A stretch of DNA of 64,000 bases, from assembly GCA_003952965.2 (NCBI GenBank), contig CM025853.1, forward strand, positions 26,999,572 to 27,063,571, written 5' to 3'. The stretch comes from Morella rubra (lineage: Eukaryota > Streptophyta > Magnoliopsida > Fagales > Myricaceae). Each line of letters opens with the position of its first letter. Within the stretch, counting starts at the first letter, position 1. The translations under genes were made by a program, and so were the position numbers. Below, one piece after another: positions 43,791 through 55,991 of the stretch. The notes under the pieces are model-generated. The model had not been told where the DNA came from, made no database searches, and saw only the letters and a program-made list of their open reading frames with translations.

Positions 43791-44299
43791 GATTCCCTTT
43801 TAAATCACCAAAGAGCCAACTTCTTCAGACTCTCCGATGAGTCCGAGGAGGTACACGTAACAGAGGATAGAGGCCGTGGCAATCCACGGATAATTCACTT
43901 TCGAGCAAGACAACCTAATCCTTTCAGAATACACCCGTCTACAAAGCAAACGGTTTTGTTTTTGTCACTCCGAATCTCTAGGGTCGAGTGGATTTTATGT
44001 TGAAAAACAGCTCGCGCATAAGGGATTCAAGTGGGACATCGTTCATAATTCTAATTGAAGTGAGAGCATTTCTTTGTCATCCTAGTAAAGCTTTATACCC
44101 AAAGACCAAATTTGCCCCCACCTAATCAATGCCACTGTGCCGGATATGGTTTCTACAAGGTTAATATTGTCATATTGAGGTGAAAAAACCATTGGCTTAC
44201 CAGATTCCAAAACCAGTGGCAAATGCGATAGCCCGTGGTTTTCCAAGACTTCAGCTGCTGTCGAGCGTCAAGTTATACCGAACTTTTTGCCTCTCTGCC

Positions 44300-44307
44300 T
44301 ATATATA
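44300..44307 (+). promoter_or_regulatory. TATA box, WIP copy 1
   Basis: TATATATA in 'tgcctatatatagaggcccc', 110 bp before the ATG. Its position is equivalent to the TATA of the second copy. Confidence 0.7.
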
Positions 44308-44416
44308 GAGGCCCCCCCTTCCAGTTGCTTCATCAGGCACATTATCCTTCTCCGATCAGGTTTTCTTCGACACAAAGTAATTCGTAATTTTTTGTTTCTA
44401 CTTTCAAGAGGAAAAG

Positions 44417-44683
44417 ATGAATTCAAAAGGCAGAGCTATTGTGGCAGCCAGTGTAGGAGTTGTGGAGGCCATGAAGGACCAGCTGGGGATCTGCAGGTGG
44501 AACTATATCATAAGATCAGCCGAGCAACATGCGAATAACCATTTCAGGTCGTTATCTCAGGCCAAGAACCTTTCCTCTTCAACTTCTGCAATGGTTGCAA
44601 GCAAAGTGAGAGAGGAGAAAATGAAGCAATCAGAGGAGTCTTTGAGGAAAGTCATGTACTTGAGCTGTTGGGGTCCCAATTGA
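44417..44683 (+). CDS. Wound-induced protein, DUF3774 family, 88 residues, copy 1
   Basis: A single exon, ATG 44417 to TGA. The protein matches the canonical plant wound-responsive (WIP) layout. An N-terminal small-residue stretch (AIVAASVGVVEAMKDQLG) is followed by 'CRWNYIIRSAEQHANNHFRS', then a Ser-rich LSQAKNLSSSTSA and a charged helix (KVREEKMKQSEESLRKVM), ending YLSCWGPN. No signal peptide. WIP genes are strongly induced by wounding and stress in several plants, but their biochemical activity is not settled. A clear TATA box and a ~80-base 5' UTR support a working gene. It is about 90% identical to the copy at 57094. Confidence 0.9.
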   Translation: MNSKGRAIVAASVGVVEAMKDQLGICRWNYIIRSAEQHANNHFRSLSQAKNLSSSTSAMVASKVREEKMKQSEESLRKVMYLSCWGPN

Positions 44684-45374
44684 GGCTCAAGTGATCAGCT
44701 GGAGAAGTGACCGACGTATGTAGTATTGTAAGCGAGTGAGTTCTAGCAAAACTGCGTTTAATGAAGGAAGACTTGAAAAGAATTCACAAGTACATTCTTC
44801 AGACGGCAAAATGGTGGGAGATCTCAAACAGAAGCCGTCAGAGGGGATGTTCAAATGAGAGATTGAAGAACAATAATTGGAGATTCTAATAGGGAAATTA
44901 GTTATAGACAAACATATTATAGTATCTGGTTAATTCATAATATTCACTACTGTACCGGCACTTGTTCGTATATATATAATACATGAAGTTCTGAGACTTG
45001 CTGTCTTATCGGATGCTTTTAGCTTTTCCAACGAATGGATGGTTGTGTGGGTTTTGTCGAATGATAAGAGACTCCAACAAAAATATATATATATATATTC
45101 ATAATTCGGTTCTTAGTATGTTTTCCATACTCGTATTCTTAGTATATTTCAACTATAACTATCTATTAATTTTCCCATATTGGACGGTTCCCATTGAATA
45201 GCAACATGAGTCAAAAAGTTTATTTATTAAAATTAAGTAACTTGGCTGATTTTTCATTCATTCTAGTACTGGTTAGACATTAAATAATATATACTTTGAT
45301 TTGTAGTTGTTTGAGAATTGAGAGTGAATATATTAAAATAAAATGATTTAATAATTAGGTATATATGGTAAAAA
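44684..45374. other. 3' flank of WIP copy 1
   Basis: AT-rich non-coding sequence including a (TA)n run near 45082-45099. Nothing else was recognised before the LTR. Confidence 0.5.
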
Positions 45375-46754
45375 TGATCATAAGTAGGAGTTGATTGGAC
45401 TCACAAAAGAATTACTCCCAAGTGCAAGAGTTGTCAAGTTGTAAACAAGGGTTAAGTCCCAAGATCGATTTCCATAGGGACAATGCACAGGGACAATGAT
45501 GTTACAGAGAAGGCTAAACAAAAAAAAAGAAAAAAAAAAACAAAATAAAAGAAAGAAAAAGGAAAAACTAATGCGAAATAGAAATAAGTGAAGAAAAGAC
45601 AAAGGGAAAACAAAAAGAAAGGAAACGCAATGTTAACGTAAACAACAAAAGAGAGTAAAAACAAAAACGAAATAAAAGGAAAATAAATTGGCAAAAAGTA
45701 ACAGACGAATCCTAAAGCTAAAAGAAAGGAATTACGTTAATTGAAAAGAAATGCAAGATTCAAAGGCAATTCAAATGCATTCAATTGCACAAATAAATTC
45801 AAAAGCGCATAAGCAATTTTTGAGGACAAATAAAAGTCTGCTGAAAAGAGATTTAAAAAGACACTTGAGCTTTGATTTTACCAGCACCGATTCTCAATCT
45901 AAAATTAATATCATCGAGCTAAAGTTACTCAGTTACTTCTCCAATCAAGGATTCAATAACTGGAAAATAAAAGAGGTTAAATTCCACAAACTATCAAAGA
46001 ATGAATAGATTCATCATCCATAAGAGAGATTTTAGGCAAATAATGACTGAATGAAATCTTACCCATAAACGGAATAGATTGTGCCAAGAGTCTACAAAAT
46101 ACCCATTTCAAGAATTTCAACAGTTTTCAAACGAAAATCGTCTCTCTAAATGATGAACGACAATGAAATTGAAAATAGAACATCTCCATCAATTTACAAC
46201 CTCGAATCGATGCAAGATAAAACCAAAACCCAAGTTTTTGGTACTTAGAAACCCATCAAACCCAGCAGCAAGAAGTTTCGAGAGAAAAGGGAAAGGAAAA
46301 AAATACAGCAAAAACAACCACCCCCCTTTTCCATCTGGTCGAGAGACTATATCAGAAAAATGGCCAGCTCCCCATTTCTTCCACGCGCTCCATTCCTCCT
46401 CTCCACGCGCAGCACCCTCTCTTTTCTTCCCCTCCATGCTTTGGTCGACGTCCTTCCCCCAAATCGCAACAGAATCCTTTCTCTTTTCTTTTTATTTTTC
46501 CTTATTTGCCCTCTTATCTTTAGCTCCTTTCAATTAACGTGAATGCTCATTTTTGTGGACAAAAATGACCTCCTGCACATTGACAAAGAGTTAGTGAATG
46601 GGTTATTATATTCTTTTTAAGCACAAAAATGCAACTTACATTAATTTCAAGCCTTTTCAAAATCTCTTTGTAAACTTAGGCATTTATACATAGTAATATG
46701 TCACACTTAGGCATTTTAGCACTTTTTGTAACCCATTTTTATCACCTAATCACA
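45375..46754 (-). repeat. gypsy 3' LTR (estimated limits)
   Basis: On the minus strand it begins TGTGATTAGGTGATAAAAA right after the polypurine run (46755-46764) and ends near 'tatgatca' at 45375. It contains the phrase 'atcgatcttgggacttaacc' seen in LTRs of this group, and an A-rich tract (45520-45700). There is no second LTR to confirm the limits. Confidence 0.55.
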
Positions 46755-47592
46755 CCCCCCAACTAGCTTTTTTCCTAGTCTCTAGCAAATCAAGCGATGG
46801 AAAAAGATGTCAACTAAAGATCTCTTGAGTTTCTGAATGCCAAGTAACGTGTGCATTAAATTTAAATATATCAAATTGATCAGCACCCAAATCAAATCAG
46901 TCCAGATTCTAGCTTAGCAAAAAAAAAAAAAAAATTCAATAAACCATCTACGAACTCAACCCAAGGAATTATGCCAGTCAAATAGTCGTCTGTGCACATG
47001 TGTGTTCAAATTACAAAAGACAAGTCCATGTTTTTTTCATTAGAACAATCAATGAGCAAGCACAACTAAACAGGCTTACTCTAATTCAAAACTACTGCAA
47101 AGTTGGCTTTCACGCTATCACTCTTTAAAAGGTAACTCTTTGCATTTCCCACTTTCATATTTTTTTTTTCTTTAAGAGATACCCCGATGACAGGCAGCCT
47201 TTCTTTTTTTTTTTTGGACACTTGAGACATAGTTCATTAGAGTTTCTGCTAGTTGAGTCGCTATTGATGCCAGATAAAATCATAGAGTCAACTAAAGTAG
47301 TTTGAGTGTTTTTTTTTTTTTGTAAGTCCAACAACAAGTAGACTTGAAACATGCTTCCAAAAATTGAGTAACTGAGATAATAAATCAAAACTATCATGCT
47401 AAGGCTAGATTATGTTCCCTTTGGTGTTCAGGTTACTCATAAATTTAACAACCTAAATTTAAACACATCGCCTTGAAAATTGAAACCCAGAAATTTCTAG
47501 TTTTTTTTTATCTTTTCCATCACTCTCAATGTGATATGTGATTCATTGAATTTGAACAACAAATCATATCCAACCCACATCACCCCCCAACT
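46755..47592 (-). repeat. gypsy 3' untranslated region with two polypurine-like tracts
   Basis: The same 10-base run 'agttgggggg' (minus strand) occurs at 46755-46764 beside the LTR and at 47583-47592 near the end of pol. Between them lies ~820 bp of AT-rich non-coding sequence. Confidence 0.55.
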
Positions 47593-50500
47593 ACATATGC
47601 ACATTGTCCTCAAGGTGACCAATGTTTGACAGAGAAAGGGAAGAATAAAGATTCAACAGATAACAAAATAACAAAGGTAGGACCAAAGGGAAAAAGTACC
47701 TGAGATGGCTGAACTTGTGAAGATGACTTCATGGAAAGTAAAAACAGAATCAACAAAAATAGAGTAAATGAAAAGATAAACAACAAGGCAAATAAGCAAG
47801 CAAGAAAATGACAACTAAGTGACGGGAAGGTAGATGGGGTCTTGCAGAATGATGCTACTATCTTGAGGTGAGCTACTTTGTCCATTTACTTTGAAAATAT
47901 TTCCATTTTGAGGGTTAATCACCTCAATAGCACCGTGTGGATAAACGATTTTAACAAGATACGGACCACTCCACCTAGACCTTAATTTCCTTGGAAAAAG
48001 ATAAAGCTTAGAATTGTATAGCAAAACTTGCTGATTTGGCTCAAAGCTCTTCCTCTGGATGTGCTTGTCATGTAGGATTTTCATTCACTCTTTGGACAGC
48101 CTGGCATTGTCATAGGCATCTCTCCTTATTTCCTCCAACTCAGATATCTGTAATTTTCGCAAAGTTCCAGCTTGATCAGTGTCAAAATTAAACTTTTTAA
48201 TGGCCCAATATGCTTTATGTTCAAGCTCAACAGGAAGATGACATGCTTTACCATAAACAAGCCTATAAGGGGTATAGATTTATAAGCTGTCCTATAAGCC
48301 TATAATGCATCATTCAATCGCAAAGACCAATCTTTCCTAGTGGGATTCACAGTTTTTTCTAAGATGTGTTTGATTTCCCTATTAGCTAATTCGGCTTGGC
48401 CATTGGTTTGAGGGTGGTATGCAGTGGAAACTTTATAATGAATACCATATTTCTTCATGAGTGCACAATGTATTACAAAAATGGACAGCCCTAGGAATGC
48501 GCAAAAATGTTATCTTTCAAGAACTTGAGCACAATTTGGTGGTCATTTGTTTTATATGGAATGGCTTCAATCCACTTGGAAACATAGTCCACAGCTACAA
48601 GAATGTATAAATAACCGAAAGAGGAAGGGAAAGGTCCCATGAAATCCAGAACAATCAAATATCTCAACCATTAAAACAGGTTGCAAAGGCATCATGTTTC
48701 TCTTAGTGATTCCACCTAATTTCTGGCATTGTTCGCAAGTCTTACAAAAGTTGTAAGTGTCTTTGAACATATGAGGCCAATAGAAGCCACTTTGCAGAAT
48801 TTTAGCAATTGTTTTATGGGCAGAAAAGTGACCTCCACAAGCTTCAGTATGACAGAAATTAAGAATGTTATCTCCTCATTAGGCATACATTTTCGAATGA
48901 GTTGATCAGAACTATATTTAAAAAAATATGGGTCATCATAAAAGAAAGACTTAGCCTCTTGTTTAAACTTTGATGTCTTGTGCAGTCCAATGAGGTGGAG
49001 TTTTACCTGTGACCAAGAAATTAACAATGTCAGCAAACTCAACAACAAATAGTTGTTCATCAGGAAAATAATCATGAATAGGAGGTGTTTGAGTAGAATC
49101 AGAGAATGTAATTCTAGACAAGTGGTCAGCAACTACATTCTCAACATCCTTAATGATGATGTTGAACATGGGATCATGAATCCTCGCATATCTGCTTCAA
49201 AATGGTTCAATGGTGTCAAAATGGCATTTTTAATGGACCCAATTGTGTTTATCCTTGGAACCAAAGACTGCTATTAGAAACTAAGGGAGGCTTTTGAGAT
49301 TTGAAGCTGGCATATAAGCCATGTGCATTTCAATGCTGTTTGTCCAGTGAGTTTTCTCATAATCGCAATGTTTCAAAATTAGTAAGGAGGGCATGAGTGC
49401 CTGATGTGAAGCAGCAGAATGAAGCACTTTTTTCTTCATCCACTGAAGTTCATCCTTGAGCAAGAATGGAATGAAATGGGCAGAATTTTTTCCTCATGAA
49501 GTAGCTGAAATTTGATCATCATAACTGGGATCTTGGAAACATAGTCTTGTACAATCTGTAGCCCATGAGGAAAGATGTTTCTCCCTAAGTGAAGTCTTAT
49601 AAATGAGGCCCAAGGCACAGCCTGCTAATGTTAAGAATGACAGATCTCATCAACATGAATGAGTTGATCATCATCAGGACTTAAATTTGAAGTCCACAGG
49701 TTCTCATCAGGCATGAATCAGAGAATGTAATTCTAGACAAGTGGTCAGCAACTACATTCTCAACCCCCTTCTTATCCTTAATGATGATGTTGAACTTTTG
49801 AAGGAGGAGAATCCATCGAATCAATCGTGGCTTAGCATCCTTCTTTGAGAGCAAATACTTCAAGACTGCATGGTCAGTGAAAATAACCACCGGAGAACCA
49901 AGTATGTAAGTCCTAAACTTATCCAATGCAAATACTACAGCTAGTATTTCTTTTTCTATAGTGGAGTAATTCTTTTGAGCTCCATTTAAAGTTCTACTAG
50001 CATAATATATAACATGTGGAAGTTTGTCCTTACGCTGTCCAAGTACAGCACTATGGCAAAATCACTAGCATCGCACATTATTTCAAAAGGGAGTGTCCAA
50101 TCAGGAGGTTGCATGATGGGGGCTGATGTGAGCAGATATTTCAGTTTCTCAAATGCACTTTGACAGTCAGAATTCCAATTGAACACAACATCATTCATGA
50201 GCAATTGACATAAAGGCCTAGAAATGGAATTGAAATTTTTGATAAACCTCCTATAAAAACTAGCATGTCCTAAGAATGATCTAATGTCCTTTACTGATTT
50301 CGGAGCGGGAAGATTAGAAATCAGTTCAATCTTAGCCCTATCTACTTCAATGCCCTAAGCTGAAACAATATGCCCAAGGACTATGCCTTGTTGCACCATA
50401 AAATGACATTTTTCCAATTGAGCAACAAGCATTTCTCTTCACACCTTGCCAAAACAGCTTGCAAATTGGTTAGACAGTCATCAAAGGAGCTACCAAACAC

Positions 50501-52379
50501 TGAAAAATCATCCAAAAACACTTCCAAGATGTTTTCAATCATATCACTGAAAATACTAAGCATACATCTTTGAAAGGTGGCAGGTGCATTACATAATCCA
50601 AATGGCATCCTCCTAAATGCAAAAGTACCAAAGGGCAAGTAAAAGCGGTCTTTTCCTGGTCTTCTAGTGCTATTTCTATTTGATAATACCCGAAAAAACC
50701 ATCTAAGAAACAATAGAAGGCATGACCTAAAACTTTTATCCAAAACTTGATCAAGAAAGGGTAAAGGAAAGTGATCTTTCCTAGTGGCTGCATTTAACTT
50801 CCTATAATCTATACACATGCTCCAACCTGAAGCTATTCTAGTGGGAATCAACTCATTTTGCTCATTTTTTACAATGGTCAGCCCTGATTTTTTTGGAACT
50901 ACTTGAACTGAGCTTACCCACTTGTTGTCCGAAATTGGGTAAATTATTCCCACTTCTAGTAGCTTCAATACCTCTTTCTTAACTACCTCTTTCAAAGTTG
51001 GGTTCAGCCTTCTTTGCATCTCCCTTGAGGTTTTAGCATTCTCTTCTAAATAAATCTTATGAGTGCAAATGAGAGGACTTATACCTTTTATATCTGCAAG
51101 TGTCCAGCCAATAGTACCCTTGTGCTTCCTTAATACTTCCAACAACTTACCTTCTTGATTTGGAGTGAGTTGGGATGAAACTACTACTGGAAATGTGTTG
51201 TTTGGCTCCAAGTATGCATACTTGAGATCCGAGGGTAGTGGTTTCAGCTCTAAATTTGGAGTTTTATCAGTGGACGGTTTTAGTGAAGTTGTCAAGGGTG
51301 GGAGCTCCTCAAATTTCAGCTTCCACTGTGAATCAAATCTGGCACCTGCTGAGGAAACATGAGAAATGTTAGTAGTTGTCCCAAATAGCTCCAAATCATC
51401 AATCAAATCAGCTTGTAAAACTATGGCCTGGTCGACTAAACAACTATTCTCCTTAAAAATTGTTTCCAACATATTAACTTCTTGCATCTCCTCGGGTTCT
51501 TGAGGTTGCCTGCAAAGATTAAAAATGTTAACTCTAAAGTCATGTTACCGAAACTCAACTTCAAGATACCACTTCTACAATTGATTAAAGCATTTGAAGT
51601 AGCAAGAAATGGTCTTCCAAGGATCACGGGTGCTTGGAAAGAGGAAGGGGATGTCAAATGCACATCAAGAACTACAAAGTCTACTGGATAAAAGAACTTA
51701 TCCACTTGAACTAGGACATCCTCTACAACACCTCTCGGTATTTTGATGGATCGGTTAGCTAGCTGTAAAATGATGGAAGTGGATTTTAATTCACCCAAGC
51801 CAAGTTGTTCATAAACATTATAGGGCAACAAATTCACACTAGAGCCTAAATCTAACAAAGCATGGCCTATTTTTGAACTCCCTATAACACAAGTAATGGT
51901 GGAGGATCCAGGATCCTTGTATTTGGGTGGGGTATTATTCTGGATAATGGCACTAACCTGCTATGTAAGGAAAGCCTTCTTTTGCACATTTAGTTTCCTT
52001 TTTACGGTGCATAAATCCTTAAGAAATTTAGCATAAGCAAGAACTTGTTGGATAGCATCTAACAATGGTATGTTTATCCTAACTTGCTTAAAAATCTCTA
52101 GGATTTCAGCATGGTGTTTTTCCTTGTGCAAAGAAGCTAATCTTTGAGGGAAAGGTGTTGGTACAACATATGGAATGTTTTTAGCAGAATTTTCAGTTTC
52201 AGCAAAGTGTTGAAAGTCCTCATTTAGAGTAGGCTTAGGAACCTTACCAACTTTATCTGAACCATGGGCAGGTATGTCTACCACCTTACCACTCCTCAAG
52301 GTGGTGATTGCCTCCACATTCTTGACATTGGATGCTTCTGCAACAGTTTGAAACTGTTGCACTAAATTTTAAATTAATT

Positions 52380-52620
52380 ATATTTTTTATTAATTTTAGA
52401 TTTAGTTTTAAATTTTTTATTTTTTAAGGACACGTGTCACAGTATGATTGGACGGGATGAATTTTCCGTTAAACCGGTCTAACGACGTTGGGTTCAGTGA
52501 GTTTTTATACCAAAATGATAAACCTAGTGAGCTTTTTGAAATTTTTTAAAACTCAGTGAGTTTTTTAAAAAGTCGTTAAAACCTAGTGTGGTATTTGTAA
52601 ATTTCCCTTAATTTTTAATA
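52380..52620. repeat. Unclassified DNA-element end
   Basis: On the minus strand it reads 'aagggaaatttacaaataccacactaggtttt..', with repeats of 'aactcactgagtttt' and 'ctcactaggttta'. This is the style of plant MULE/MITE termini. No partner end was found. It separates the gypsy remnant from the CACTA remnant. Confidence 0.4.
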
Positions 52621-53604
52621 TAAATTTATTTTAATAACCATAATTCATTATGTAAAAACCTAAGAACAAGGATAATAAAGCAAATATAATTCATCATTGA
52701 TAATAACCAAGTCTTACAACACAAAAGTCTATACAAGTTTCTAACATAAAAAAAATAACTTTAATCCTAGCATTAGCAAAAGCAGCTCAGTACACCATCA
52801 GCACCAACCCCATCTTCACCAAGTGGTAACTCTGTCATTGAAAAGAGAAACGGGATAAGAAAAAATGAACAATATGCCAATAACTTGAACAGATGCAACA
52901 GAGAGAGATATAAATCAGTTTAATGTAATAGGCCAGTTTAAACTCATTGGATCAGACAAGCAAGGAAAAAGTCATACAAAACAATATTCAAATACAATAC
53001 AATAAGCAAGGACCAATGAAAATCTTCCTTCTTTTACATATCAACATCCTCTTGAATTCTTGTAATTGAAGACAAATCACATGAGAGAGAAATAAACAAA
53101 AGATTTATGTAAACAAATTAAATATCTACTTGTATATAAGCCTATAAGCAACTCTAGATTCATGTAACTGGACCTAAATAAAACTAGCAGTATTAACACT
53201 TAACTTAATTCGAATCACCTACACAACTTAAATAATTATTAGGGGAATATGTAGACTTCAACTAAGCTCCAAACTAAGATTTACCAAACTTTCGCCAATA
53301 AAAGAATCTGGATAGCACCTAAAATAAATAAATACAAAATTTCTTATGCTCAGTAATGACTTGTCGTGCAAAATTAGTACTCTGTCCAGAACTCTCACCC
53401 TCATTTCTTCCATTTCTTGAACTACAGCTCTTGGACTACTCACAATCACATCATCCTCAACAAACAAACAAAACAACCATGATATACAGTTTTAGGGACA
53501 TCAATTAGATGGAGAGGATCAATTAGGTACTAATTTCAGATCATAACAGAAATTACCATCAGGGCATATTGGCTATAATCTATTCTAGACAGTGACTTCA
53601 AAGA

Positions 53605-53935
53605 ATTGTCACCTACGATAAATGCTCTTTATCGCCATACAGAGCTTAGTGCTGCACAAGAAGATCAGCCTCTTTTTTCTGAACAAGAGAAGACAATTCA
53701 GAAGAGTGATATCAGAAATCATTATGCCATGTCTTAAACAGTGTGTACAAGCTACAAAGGGAGAGTTTGGACAGGCAAGAGACCTTCAGCGTCCTAAAAC
53801 GATCACCTAAAAGAGCAAGGCCATCAATAATGCTTGTTTGAAAAAGGGTGCTTTAATAGCTTTTCTGAAGTTGGGCGTCGTTTTGGATCCTTCACCAAAC
53901 AAGTAGCCAATAGCTCTTCAGAAGACATAAGAATA
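53605..53935 (-). pseudogene. Captured STE20/FRAY (BLUS1-like) protein kinase fragment
   Basis: On the minus strand one frame reads 'ELLATCLVKDPKRRPTSEK' then LLKHPFFKQA, the end of a kinase domain (subdomain XI Arg in RRPT). It is followed after a one-base shift by DGLALLGDRFRTLK. A likely intron comes next (donor AAG/gtctct, acceptor ttgttcag), then KKEADLLVQH, a stop, and ALYGDKEHLS. This run matches the conserved 'HPFFK..(L)DGL..LGDRFK.LK' and 'KEADLLVQNKALYGDKEQLSQ' region of plant STE20-like kinases related to BLUS1. The kept intron shows capture of genomic DNA. The in-frame stop and frame shift make it non-functional. Confidence 0.72.
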
Positions 53936-54771
53936 CAACATTGCAAACATTTATGCAAACAGGTTGCATGCAATACTCATCTCACAAAAAGGAACTAGAA
54001 AAACTCTGTTCAGGTGAAATAAAATAATTAGAACAACAATTTACGTTGAATAATGCATAGAAGAATTAAAAAAACTGCGCGCTTTTCATTTTTGGCTTAA
54101 TTCCATTAATTTCATCCACCAATAACCCAAAACTAATAACACAGAGCAAACTGGGTGCAAACGAAAAAAAACGAAGCACAAAGCACCAGAAAAACAGAGG
54201 CCACGCAGCTCGTCAATTTGATGCTGGCAGGAGGATGTTGTATCAGATTTCTGCCATGCTCCCGACTAGAAGTGGTCGGCCTACAGAAAAGAAACGCCAA
54301 TAGGCAAACCTCAAGCATAGGACTATTCTTTGCAAGCCATAACAATGCATAATCTACATTCTCTTCGCTTCTCTGTCACGGAACATAGGGGGCTCGAAAT
54401 CTGTAAGATTTTTGCTGCCATGGATGATGGTGAAGGACAGAGGTTGACGAGGCCTGGAAGGGGGTGGAGGGAGAGAAGAGTTATCGAGTGAAAAAGAGAT
54501 GAACCAAGTCTAAAATTTCTTCTAAAGTTTGAAAGATAAACAATGAATTTAGAAAAAAAATAGAGAACCCGCGCCCCTGCCAAAATGAAAAAAACAGAGG
54601 GAAAAATTTTGCTCGATAGATTTGCTCCGTTAGATTTCATAAAGGATGATTCTCGAACTATTTGGCTGAATCATTTTCTTTAAAACATATTAATAAATTA
54701 AATAATATAATGTATATACTCATCGTTTTGACCCTTTTTTTAAAATCTATAGTATTTCAGTTTTTTAATAA
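53936..54771. other. Unassigned DNA inside the CACTA remnant
   Basis: No counterpart was seen in the full-length CACTA. The minus-strand frame 54323-54640 includes a start-like MAAKILQISSPLCSVTEK, which I do not recognise. It may be further captured DNA. Confidence 0.35.
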
Positions 54772-55002
54772 GGGATAAATGCAAAATCAGTCCCTGTGAT
54801 ATACGCAAAAATCGAATTAGTCCTCGTAATAACAAAAACATAAAATTAGTCCCCCTGATTTCACAAAAGCATAAAACGAATCCCTGATAAGGGACCAACT
54901 GTAAACGAAAGTGAAATCAGGAGACTAATTTTATGTTTTTGTTATCACAAGAACTAATTCGATTTTTGCGTATATTACAGGGACTGATTTTGCATTTATC
55001 CC
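54772..55002. mobile_element. MULE-type MITE, 231 bp
   Basis: Perfect terminal 'gggataaatgcaaaatcagt' with its inverse at the other end, in a near-palindromic body. Flanked by a perfect 9-bp target duplication TTTTAATAA (54763-54771, 55003-55011). The full CACTA at about 30710 reads 'tctaattttttaataataagtt' without it, which is the empty site. The element therefore inserted after the two CACTA copies separated. It encodes nothing. Confidence 0.9.
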
Positions 55003-55544
55003 TTTTAATAATAAGCTATATACTTCATGTTATATGTTTTTAGTAATCTGTAATAGCATTTAAATCAATCCTCGTACTTGGTATTAAAGACATAGCATAT
55101 TATTTTACACTCTTTTTTTATAATTAGCTGTATAATAATCTTAATTAAAATAGGTTGGTAGTAATAATATATAGTACTTATAATTAAAAAGTGTAATGCC
55201 TTCTATATAGCCTAGTGTTTAGTGCGTATAATAACTTAGTACTAATAGTATACATGATATGTGCTAATTAACCATTTTACAACACATGATAATAGATGTT
55301 TTCTAAACTACTTTGATTTAGTCAACAAATATGCAATTACCATAACAACAATAGGTATAATTTAAAATATATCATATAACAACTTCAATTTTCATAACAA
55401 TCCCTCTAATTCCATATTTTATTGAGTAGGTCCTTTAAAATAAAATTTTTTCAAATACATGACAAAATAAAATTATATATTAAAAGGAATAAATAATATA
55501 ATATTAACATTAAATAACTTATTATTAATAAATAAATAAATTAT

Positions 55545-55991
55545 TTTGACATATACCTATAGCGGCGTTTGTGTCACAAACGCTGCTAAAGATAGGAACC
55601 TATAGCGGCGGTCAGGGTGACCGCCGCTGTAGGTACCTAATTTCTAGTCGCGTTTGTATAAAAAAGCTGCTATAGGTAAAACTTTTAGTGGCGTTTTACA
55701 CAAACCACCGCTACAAGGGGTCTACAGCGGCGGTCAGCGACCCTCGCTACAGAGACCGCTGCTGAAGGGGGTCTATAGTGGCGGTCGGTGACCGTATGCT
55801 ATAGGTAAAACTTTTAGAGGCGTTTTGAAAAAAACACTGCTAAACGGAGTCTGTAGCAGCGGTCGGTGACCGCTGCTATAGGACATTTTTAGCGGCATTT
55901 GTCCACAAACACCGCCAAAGACACCCTGTAGCGGCGTTTTTTGCGACCGTCGCTACAAAGACCGCCGCTAAAGGCCTGATTTTTTGTAGTG
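55545..55991. repeat. CACTA subterminal repeats, right end of remnant
   Basis: Alternating 'tagcggcgtttgtg', 'gcggcggtc' and 'gaccgccgct' motifs ending in the inverted CACTACAAAAAA terminus. Confidence 0.85.

Larger units (their letters stand above)
43791..44683 (+). repeat. WIP segmental duplication, copy 1
   Basis: Aligns with about 56090-57360. Shared upstream landmarks include 'agagccaactt', 'ttgccccacct', 'tggtttctacaagg', 'gtcatattga', 'aaaaaaccattggc' and 'ccaaaacca'. The promoter was duplicated with the gene. Confidence 0.75.
45375..52362 (-). mobile_element. Ty3/gypsy LTR retrotransposon, truncated fossil (Athila/Tat-like)
   Basis: Minus-strand order from right to left: end of gag (51961-52362), protease (51436-51858), reverse transcriptase (50381-51487), RNase H (49681-50204), integrase (47815-49000), 3' untranslated region, polypurine tract and 3' LTR (about 45375-46754). 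The 5' LTR and most of gag are missing, so age cannot be read from LTR divergence. The gag end with the LRSGK and FPQRLA motifs and the 'agttgggggg' polypurine tract point to the Athila/Tat side of gypsy. The coding region has roughly a dozen breaks plus an internal rearrangement. It lies between the two WIP copies. Confidence 0.85.
52640..55991. mobile_element. CACTA remnant with captured gene fragment
   Basis: The right end is CACTACAAAAAATCAGGCC in inverse (55991), with subterminal repeats at 55545-55991. The sequence at 52650-52850 matches 23310-23540 of the full CACTA, and 55010-55540 matches 30740-31170, in the same order and orientation. The transposase genes between are gone and replaced by other DNA, including a kinase fragment. 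The left terminus is missing. It belongs to the same family as 22728-31697. Confidence 0.8.
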
